Source of the DNA: an uncultured Pelagibacteraceae bacterium
Lineage (GTDB): Bacteria; Pseudomonadota; Alphaproteobacteria; Pelagibacterales; Pelagibacteraceae
NCBI GenBank assembly: GCA_902532225.1
Contig: CACAHI010000011.1
Coordinates: 1 to 32,034, forward strand
Direction of reading: 5' to 3'
Length of the DNA: 32,034 nucleotides
Shown one piece after another: positions 16,654 through 21,948 of this stretch. Position 1 is the stretch's first letter; each line of letters starts with the position of its first letter. The notes under the pieces are model-generated. The model was not told where the DNA came from, did not search any database, and saw only the letters and a list, made by a program, of their open reading frames with translations. Made by a program: the position numbers and the translations under genes.

Positions 16654-17564
16654 TGGAATATTTACCTTACACAGTAAAGTGGCTTGAGGCTATATTGAGA
16701 TGGGGTCACGTTTTATTTGCAATTTTGTGGGTAGGGAATAGTTTTTTATTTAACTATCTAGATAACAAGCTTAATAAAAATATTATCAGCAAAGAGGCGG
16801 ATGGTGAAGGATATTTAATGCACTCAGGTTATTATTATAAACTCATGAGGTTAAAAACCTCTCCACCAACTGACTATATGAATAGATTGGTAATTTTTAA
16901 GTGGCAAAGTTACCTTACTTTTATAACAGGCATGCTATTACTTGCTGTAATCTATTATAAAAATGCTGGAATTTTAATAGTAGATAGGAAAGGTATTCAA
17001 TTCTCCCCATTAATTGCAATTAGTTTATCATTGTTATCCTTAATAGTTGGCTGGATAATTTACGACCTATTATGTAAATCAAGCTTGATGAAAAACAATA
17101 CTGTTTTTCTTACTGTTTGCATCATTATTCTATTTTTAATTTCATATACTTTAACTCAATTATTCAGCGATAAATTTGCTTTTTTAAGTGTCGGATTAAT
17201 TTTAGGAACAAATATGTTTGGAAATGTATTCACAGTTATTATCCCAAATCAAATGAATATAATTAATAGTAGTAAGGGAAATGAAAAGTTAGATATGACT
17301 TTATCATTAGCAGCCAAACAGAGATCTATTCATAATAACTATTCTACTTTTTTGGTTTTATTTACTATGCTTTCCGGACATTATAGTTTTCTTGTTTATC
17401 ATCAATATAATTGGATTATTCTTGTTCTCATTGGAATAATTTTAGGTTTAGCACGTCATTATTTTAACTTAAGAGGAAGAAACATTCATAGGTTGTATAT
17501 TTTATTTATTTCAATTTTTTCTTTAATTACTCTTGCGGTTTTACTTTTAATTTTAAAGAATTAA
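16653..17564 (+). CDS. puuD: PuuD-type urate oxidase/hydroxylase membrane domain, without cytochrome c domain
   Basis: PuuD is a membrane urate oxidase with about eight N-terminal TM helices (DUF989) and, in known members, a C-terminal cytochrome c domain. This 303-residue protein has RWGHVLFAILWVGNSFLF (H19), then GEGYLMHSGYYYKL and FKWQSYLTFITG, typical DUF989 segments, and about eight hydrophobic helices. It ends directly after the last helix (LITLAVLLLILKN); no CxxCH haem motif exists. An in-frame TTG start at 16620 lies inside guaD; I chose the ATG at 16653, which overlaps the guaD stop as TAATG. Its place between guaD and uraH-family enzymes fits urate to 5-hydroxyisourate, and no other urate oxidase is present. 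Function inferred from family and context. Confidence 0.82.
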   Translation: MEYLPYTVKWLEAILRWGHVLFAILWVGNSFLFNYLDNKLNKNIISKEADGEGYLMHSGYYYKLMRLKTSPPTDYMNRLVIFKWQSYLTFITGMLLLAVIYYKNAGILIVDRKGIQFSPLIAISLSLLSLIVGWIIYDLLCKSSLMKNNTVFLTVCIIILFLISYTLTQLFSDKFAFLSVGLILGTNMFGNVFTVIIPNQMNIINSSKGNEKLDMTLSLAAKQRSIHNNYSTFLVLFTMLSGHYSFLVYHQYNWIILVLIGIILGLARHYFNLRGRNIHRLYILFISIFSLITLAVLLLILKN

Positions 17565-17578
17565 TATTATAGAAATAT

Positions 17579-18103
17579 ATGACTGAAAAATTAATTGTTA
17601 GCTGGGAAGAATATAATCAAACAGTTGAAAAACTTGCTATTCAAATAGATGAAAGTGGTTATAAGCCAACCATATTAATAGGCATTATGCGGGGGGCTGC
17701 ACCCATGATTGATGTATTAAGTAGAGTATTTAAGCTAAAGTGTGCTTACTTAGCAGTAGAGTCATATAGCGGCAAAGGCATTGAGGATGAGCAGGGTGAC
17801 ATAGTTTTTTCAAGAGAAATGAGCTCAATTGCTCCTAACATGGGAGGTAGAATTCTACTTTGTGATGATTTGTCTGATACAGGAATTACCTTTAACAAAA
17901 GTATAGATTGGTTAAAAAAATATAAACCAATTGAAAATAAAATAGAAGATATTAAGACAGCTACTCTTTGGAAAAAAAACAAATCCACTTTTGATCCTGA
18001 TTTCTGTGCAGTAAAGTTGAAATCCAATCCATGGATTGTACAGCCTTTTGAAGTTTATGAAGAGATAAGAATAGAAGATATAAAAAAAAAACATCAGAAA
18101 TAA
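17579..18103 (+). CDS. Purine phosphoribosyltransferase, xanthine/guanine type
   Basis: A 174-residue type I phosphoribosyltransferase. The PRPP-binding loop is ILLCDDLSDTGITF (92-105), with the two acidic residues followed by the S-D-T-G loop, and GIMRGAAPMIDVLSRVF (35-51) is the first conserved loop. The C-terminal KSNPWIVQPFEVYEE resembles the WIEQPW segment of E. coli Gpt that holds the purine base, so xanthine or guanine is the likely substrate; hypoxanthine is possible. It would convert base plus PRPP to the nucleotide, the salvage branch opposed to the oxidation enzymes. It lies 14 bases after puuD and is the last gene of the operon, before a strong hairpin. Confidence 0.82.
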   Translation: MTEKLIVSWEEYNQTVEKLAIQIDESGYKPTILIGIMRGAAPMIDVLSRVFKLKCAYLAVESYSGKGIEDEQGDIVFSREMSSIAPNMGGRILLCDDLSDTGITFNKSIDWLKKYKPIENKIEDIKTATLWKKNKSTFDPDFCAVKLKSNPWIVQPFEVYEEIRIEDIKKKHQK

Positions 18104-18131
18104 AAAAGGCGATCTTTATAGACCGCCTTTT
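18104..18131. terminator. Bidirectional hairpin terminator
   Basis: AAAAGGCGATC (18104-18114) pairs with GACCGCCTTTT (18121-18131) around a 6-base loop with one A-C mismatch. On the minus strand the stem runs into a stretch of six T, an intrinsic terminator for the AzgA-type permease gene; on the plus strand it ends in four T after the phosphoribosyltransferase gene. It is one of only two GC-rich stems in the window. Confidence 0.8.
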
Positions 18132-18153
18132 AAATTTAGTTTAAAATTTCTTG

Positions 18154-19440
18154 TTAAGCTACAGCAAAACTTACTACACTAAGTGCAGCAATAACCCATA
18201 TAGCTGGACTAACATCCATTCTTCCAGTAAGGATTTTGATCGCAGCATAAGAAATAAATGCCAGTGCTATTCCATGAGAAATTGAATAAGTGAAAGGCAT
18301 TGCAATCATAGCAAGGACAGCAGGTCCCGACTCAGCAATATCATCCCATTCAATATCAACAATATTTCTTACGAATAGAGTGGCAATATAAATTAAAGCT
18401 GCTCCATCAATTTCCTTTGGTAAGCTAGTAGCTAAAGGACTGAAAAATAAACATAGCAGGAATAAAATACCAATGACCAAAGATGTCATTCCTGTTCTTC
18501 CTCCAGCTTTTACACCAGCAGCGGACTCAACATATGTTGTTACTGTTGATGTACCCATCATTGCCCCTGCAACAGTTCCTACGCTGTCCGAAAGCATTGC
18601 TTTCTCAATGTCCTGTATTTTACCATCTTTACCAATTTTACCAGATACATTTGCAACACTTGTAAGTGTTCCAGCCGTATCAAAAAAGTCGATAAAAAAT
18701 AAAGTAAATATTACAGTCACCATTGATGCAGATAATGCTGCTCCAAGATCAAATTTGAACAAGTAAGTCATTGATGGTGGTGCAGAAACCACACCATTAA
18801 ACTTAGCTAATCCAGTGACCCAAGCAATTATACTAAAAGCAATAATCCCGATTATGATATTTCCTTTGATGCCTTTTTTTTCCATGACTATCATTGAAAC
18901 AAAAGCACCTGCTCCTAGAAGAAGAAGAGGATTTGAAACATCACCTAATTGAACTAAAGTTACAGGATTGTCAGCTGTTAATCCCATAATTTCAAATCCA
19001 ATAATGGCTAAGAATAATCCTATTCCAGCTCCAATACCAAGCTTCAAGCTTTTCGGAATTGAGTTAATTAACCAGGCTCTTATAGGTGTTAGTGAAATTA
19101 TCAAGAACACTACACCTGCAACTAGTACAGCACCTAATGCTTCTTCAGGTGTGTATTTCATTCCAAGACAAACACCGTAGGCAACAAATGCATTTATTCC
19201 CATTCCCGGCGCAAGCCCAACAGGCCAAGTTTTTGCGTAAAAGGCGGCTATGAAACAAGCTAGTGCAGTTGCACATGCTGTTGCGGTGAAGACACCGCCA
19301 AAGTCAAAGCCTCCGTCTGACAATATGACTGGATTTAAGAACATAATATAAGCCATTGTCAAAAAAGTTGAGACACCAGCTACAACTTCTGTTCTAAAAT
19401 CAGTCTTATGTTTTTTATAGTTAAAGTAGTTATCTAACAT
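18154..19440 (-). CDS. Purine base permease, AzgA/PbuG-like (NCS2 superfamily)
   Basis: A 428-residue inner-membrane transporter of the AzgA-like group that imports adenine, guanine or hypoxanthine with protons. Signatures are EVVAGVSTFLTMAYIMFLNP (18-37), PVGLAPGMGINAFVAY and the loop SLKLGIGAGIGLFLAI. DFFDTAGTLTSVANVSG, with FDTAGT, and VTTYVESAAGVKAGGRTG are the substrate-region motifs, the latter corresponding to the TM10 segment. About 12-14 hydrophobic segments. The base composition is visibly higher in GC and the Shine-Dalgarno site is strong (GGAGG at 19445-19449, complementary), both signs of high expression. It is convergent with the xdh operon and would feed the guanine deaminase and phosphoribosyltransferase. 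The exact base is inferred. Confidence 0.9.
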   Translation of the reverse strand: MLDNYFNYKKHKTDFRTEVVAGVSTFLTMAYIMFLNPVILSDGGFDFGGVFTATACATALACFIAAFYAKTWPVGLAPGMGINAFVAYGVCLGMKYTPEEALGAVLVAGVVFLIISLTPIRAWLINSIPKSLKLGIGAGIGLFLAIIGFEIMGLTADNPVTLVQLGDVSNPLLLLGAGAFVSMIVMEKKGIKGNIIIGIIAFSIIAWVTGLAKFNGVVSAPPSMTYLFKFDLGAALSASMVTVIFTLFFIDFFDTAGTLTSVANVSGKIGKDGKIQDIEKAMLSDSVGTVAGAMMGTSTVTTYVESAAGVKAGGRTGMTSLVIGILFLLCLFFSPLATSLPKEIDGAALIYIATLFVRNIVDIEWDDIAESGPAVLAMIAMPFTYSISHGIALAFISYAAIKILTGRMDVSPAIWVIAALSVVSFAVA

Positions 19441-19587
19441 TAGACCTCCAATTTTTGTCTTGTAATTGATTCGAATCGAAAAATACCATGAAAAGTGTGC
19501 ATACCTGACGAAATGTGAATAAAATAATTTTTTTTACAACTATAAAGTTAATATTTATTTTTGAAAAAATAAATATTATTCAACTTA
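19441..19587 (-). promoter_or_regulatory. Divergent spacer and 5' leader of the AzgA-type permease gene
   Basis: This 147-base spacer separates two divergent genes. It holds a strong GGAGG ribosome site for the permease, a perfect 10-base palindrome GATTCGAATC at 19468-19477, and 6-base complementary segments at 19460-19465 and 19534-19539 that could close a stem around the palindrome in the minus-strand RNA. I see no known purine riboswitch pattern. Close to the lipoprotein start lies a 28-base AT inverted repeat, listed separately. No convincing -35/-10 pair stands out. Confidence 0.4.
19550..19577. repeat. 13-bp perfect AT inverted repeat before the small lipoprotein gene
   Basis: Arms at 19550-19562 and 19565-19577 are perfect reverse complements (AATATTTATTTTT against AAAAATAAATATT), with GA between them. 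The repeat ends 10 bases before the ATG at 19588. It consists only of A and T, so it could be chance, an upstream regulator site, or an AT-rich hairpin acting on either divergent gene. Confidence 0.5.
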
Positions 19588-19890
19588 ATGAAAACTAAAA
19601 TTTTACTTATAATATTTTCAATTCTACTTTTATTACCAGGATGCCAAACGATTAAAGATAAATCAGATAAAATTGTTCAAAAAGAGAATGAAAAATATGG
19701 AAAGCTTGTAGGCAAGGATTTGGATGAATTAAAAATTGAACTTGGTACACCGACAGAAGATTTTGTAAATGAAAAAGGGAATAAAATATTAATTTACAAA
19801 ACAAGTAAATACGGAATTCCTTGCGAAAGAAAATTTGAGATAGGAGAAAGCGGGACAGTTTTAAGCTTTTCCACAAGCGGCTGTATTTAG
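19588..19890 (+). CDS. Small predicted lipoprotein of unknown function
   Basis: A 100-residue protein with a hydrophobic N-terminus (5-16) and lipobox LLPGC, giving C19 as lipidation site. After a short charged segment (KDKSDKIVQKENEKY) comes GKDLDELKIELGTPTEDF, a pattern reminiscent of the SmpA/OmlA (BamE-like) fold, in which such small lipoproteins have a G-x-x-x-x-D/E-L-x-x-x-L-G-x-P helix. Two cysteines near the end (C77 and C99) could form a disulfide in the periplasm. I cannot name a function. It sits between two purine-type permease genes, which suggests, but does not show, an envelope role connected to purine uptake. Confidence 0.65.
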   Translation: MKTKILLIIFSILLLLPGCQTIKDKSDKIVQKENEKYGKLVGKDLDELKIELGTPTEDFVNEKGNKILIYKTSKYGIPCERKFEIGESGTVLSFSTSGCI

Positions 19891-20027
19891 TAAAAATTTT
19901 TTATTTTACGATCCATTTTGAGTTTAATTTTGCTTGATAAATCAATGAAATTTTAATTAAAAATTTATTCGTTTTACAAGCACAAACAAAAAATATAACG
20001 TTTTTATCAATTAGAGAAGGAGAATAT

Positions 20028-21344
20028 ATGGCAAAGAAAAAAAACATTAGTTCAGGGGCTACTAACAAAAAATTGCCACTCAATCAATCAATACCATTGG
20101 GCATTCAACATGTATTTGCAATGTTTGCTGGGAACATAACAGTTCCTTTGATTGTTGCGGGTGTCTTTGGAGTAACAACTGGAGAAAAGATTTTTTTAAT
20201 TCAAATGGCATTGTTTGCTGCGGGTGTGGCAACAATAATACAAACAGTCGGTTATAAAGATATAGGTTCAAGGCTACCAATAATTCAAGGTACAAGTTTT
20301 GCCTTCATTCCAATAATGCTACCTTTCAAAGCTTTTGGTTTAGGAGCAATATTCACAGCTGCATTTATAGGAGGAATTTTTCAAATATGGATTGGAAAAA
20401 TGTTAAAACCAATTCGTCATATGTTTCCTCCATTAGTTACAGGAATAGTTGTGTTAATGATTGGAATTAGTTTGCTTAAAGTTGGATTTAAATATGCTGG
20501 AGGTGGAGTGTGGTTAATGAATAACAAACCAGAAATTTTTGCTAATTGGCATCATTTAACTATAGCTGGAACTGTTTTAATAGTAGCGCTTTTAACAAAC
20601 TTAAAAGGAAAAGGAATGGTATCTGCAGCTTCAATTCTAATTGGAATAGTTGCTGGGTTTATAGTTGCAGCTCTATTTGGAGAAGTCAGATGGGCAAAAA
20701 TCGCTGCTGCTGATTGGTTTGCTTTCCCAATGCCTTTACAATATGGAATAGACTTTGTTTGGGGAGCTGTAATATTAATGTTATTTATGTCTATAGTAAC
20801 AACAATTGAAACTATAGGAGACATTAGTGCTACAACAATGGGTGGAGCAAATAGAGAAGCTACTAACAAAGAACTTTCGGGTGGTATAATGGCTGATGGA
20901 GTTGGAACAGCTTTTGCATCAATTTTTAATGCTATGCCAAACACTTCTTATTCACAAAATGCGGGCTTAGTTGCATTCACAGGGGTAATTAGTAGACATG
21001 TTGGTACAGTTGCTGGTGTTATTTTAATTTTATTAGGTTTGTTTCCAAAACTTGGTGGAGTTATTGCTGCAATGCCAGATTCAGTAATTGGCGGTGCCGC
21101 TATTATCATGTTTGGATTAATCGCTGGAGCAGGAATAAAACTAATTTCCAAAGCAGAAATGAGCCAAAGAAATATTTTAATATTGTCTTTATCTCTTTCT
21201 TTTGGAATTGGGTTATATGCATTTCCAGAGTTTGTCGCTCATGTACCAGATCTTGGAATTAAATTAGGATTACTATTAACAACTGGTTTAATACCTGCTG
21301 GACTATTGGCATTTATATTAAATGCTACATTGCCCAAAAAATAA
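20028..21344 (+). CDS. Xanthine/uric acid permease, NCS2 (NAT) family
   Basis: A 438-residue nucleobase-proton symporter of the nucleobase-ascorbate transporter branch. The conserved QH of TM1 is in IPLGIQHVFAMFAGN (about 22-36). TM8 has TTIETIGDISATTMGG (E and D in purine-binding positions), and the NAT signature follows as YSQNAGLVAFTGV, of the Q-N-x-G-x4-T-G type. These features favour xanthine or urate over uracil. About 14 hydrophobic segments are present. It has a strong Shine-Dalgarno sequence (AGAAGGAG about 8 bases before ATG) and slightly higher GC than its neighbours, signs of high expression. It completes the purine locus by importing the substrate of XdhAB or PuuD. Xanthine and urate cannot be told apart safely. 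Confidence 0.9.
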   Translation: MAKKKNISSGATNKKLPLNQSIPLGIQHVFAMFAGNITVPLIVAGVFGVTTGEKIFLIQMALFAAGVATIIQTVGYKDIGSRLPIIQGTSFAFIPIMLPFKAFGLGAIFTAAFIGGIFQIWIGKMLKPIRHMFPPLVTGIVVLMIGISLLKVGFKYAGGGVWLMNNKPEIFANWHHLTIAGTVLIVALLTNLKGKGMVSAASILIGIVAGFIVAALFGEVRWAKIAAADWFAFPMPLQYGIDFVWGAVILMLFMSIVTTIETIGDISATTMGGANREATNKELSGGIMADGVGTAFASIFNAMPNTSYSQNAGLVAFTGVISRHVGTVAGVILILLGLFPKLGGVIAAMPDSVIGGAAIIMFGLIAGAGIKLISKAEMSQRNILILSLSLSFGIGLYAFPEFVAHVPDLGIKLGLLLTTGLIPAGLLAFILNATLPKK

Positions 21345-21356
21345 ATTATTTTAAAA

Positions 21357-21380
21357 CTTGTGGGGAGAGATCCCCACAAG
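21357..21380. terminator. Strong hairpin terminator between permease and hsp20
   Basis: CTTGTGGGGA (21357-21366) and TCCCCACAAG (21371-21380) form a perfect 10-bp GC-rich stem with a GAGA loop. On the minus strand it is followed by TTTT, giving an intrinsic terminator for hsp20. On the plus strand, after the permease, no T-run follows, but the stem may still protect the transcript end. Confidence 0.82.
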
Positions 21381-21393
21381 CAAGGTTTAGTAC

Positions 21394-21840
21394 TTATTTA
21401 ATTTCAATAAGTTTCTTTTTCTTATGTTCTGGTACAATTTTTTCACAAGCTATTGTCAAAAGACCATCTTTTAGTTCTGCACCATCTACTTTCACATCAT
21501 CTGCAATCGTAAATGATCTAGCAAATTGTCTTTGAGAAATTCCCTTGTGTATAATTTCACCATCTTCATTTTTTTTTTGAGATTTATTAACTTGTTTTGT
21601 TCTTACAGTTAATAGTTTATCTTCAAACTCAACTTCAACATCTTTTTTATTAAAACCAGCAAGAGCAACTTCAATTGAGTATTTGTCTTTTCCAGTTCTT
21701 CTTATATTGTATGGCGGATAATTTGATTGCATGCTCAAAGCTCCATTTCCTAACATACTTTCAAATTGATCAAACATATCATCAAAACCAATTGAAAAAG
21801 GTCTTAAAGTGTTGAATATAGATAGATCCTTACTTGTCAT
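21394..21840 (-). CDS. ibpA: Small heat shock protein, Hsp20/IbpA family
   Basis: A 148-residue ATP-independent chaperone that holds unfolding proteins. The alpha-crystallin domain spans about residues 35-135: PPYNIRRTGKDKYSIEVALAGFNKKDVEVEFEDK, the RQFARSFTIADDVKV strand and the conserved ELKDGLLTIACEKIVPE (A-x-x-x-G-L-L motif). An N-terminal DMFDQFESML region is IbpA-like, and the C-terminal KKLIEIK carries the IxI-type tail. Upstream lie a sigma-32-type promoter and a leader with ROSE-like pairing over the strong ribosome site, so expression is likely heat-controlled at both levels. It is flanked by a terminator at its 3' side and by malate synthase. Confidence 0.94.
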   Translation of the reverse strand: MTSKDLSIFNTLRPFSIGFDDMFDQFESMLGNGALSMQSNYPPYNIRRTGKDKYSIEVALAGFNKKDVEVEFEDKLLTVRTKQVNKSQKKNEDGEIIHKGISQRQFARSFTIADDVKVDGAELKDGLLTIACEKIVPEHKKKKLIEIK

Positions 21841-21897
21841 TATATCCTCCTTTTTTAAGCAAGTTTATTTTTTTGCAAGCCCCATTAGGCAACTTGC
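21841..21897 (-). promoter_or_regulatory. hsp20 mRNA leader with candidate ROSE-like RNA thermometer
   Basis: Read on the minus strand, two hairpins can form. The first spans 21897-21875: GCAAGUUGCC, loop UAAU, GGGGCUUGC, with G-U pairs and a bulge. The second pairs CUUGCUU (21863-21857) with AAGGAG (21852-21847) across a loop of AAAA, leaving the G of UUGCU bulged opposite the Shine-Dalgarno bases. A U(U/C)GCU stretch facing the Shine-Dalgarno site with a bulged G is the hallmark of ROSE thermometers, known for small heat-shock genes of alphaproteobacteria. The start codon follows at 21840. Confidence 0.6.
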
Positions 21898-21904
21898 AAA
21901 ATAT

Positions 21905-21932
21905 ATATGTGGATTAATTTAAATTTTTCAAG
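21905..21932 (-). promoter_or_regulatory. RpoH (sigma-32)-type heat-shock promoter of hsp20
   Basis: On the minus strand CTTGAA (21932-21927) is followed by 14 bases and then CCACATAT (21912-21905). The sigma-32 consensus is CTTGAA, 13-15 bases, CCCCATNT; the second element matches in six of the eight positions. Transcription would begin near 21898, exactly at the first leader hairpin. This fits the gene product, a small heat-shock protein. Confidence 0.7.
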
Positions 21933-21948
21933 ATCTTAAATAAGTCTA

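Noticed and set aside
18473..18766. Open frame of 97 codons opposite the AzgA-type permease gene
   Set aside because: It is the antisense shadow of a conserved transporter with strong family motifs on the other strand; it has no ribosome site and low-complexity composition.
19441..19587. Classical purine riboswitch upstream of the AzgA-type permease
   Set aside because: The conserved loop sequences and three-way junction of the guanine/adenine aptamer are not present on the relevant strand.
19891..20027. Possible riboswitch before the xanthine/urate permease
   Set aside because: I found only AT-rich partial repeats and a strong ribosome site, with no known aptamer pattern or convincing stem.
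20552..20944. 130-codon frame antisense to the xanthine/urate permease
   Set aside because: It mirrors membrane-helix codons of the real gene, and the permease motifs on the plus strand are clear.
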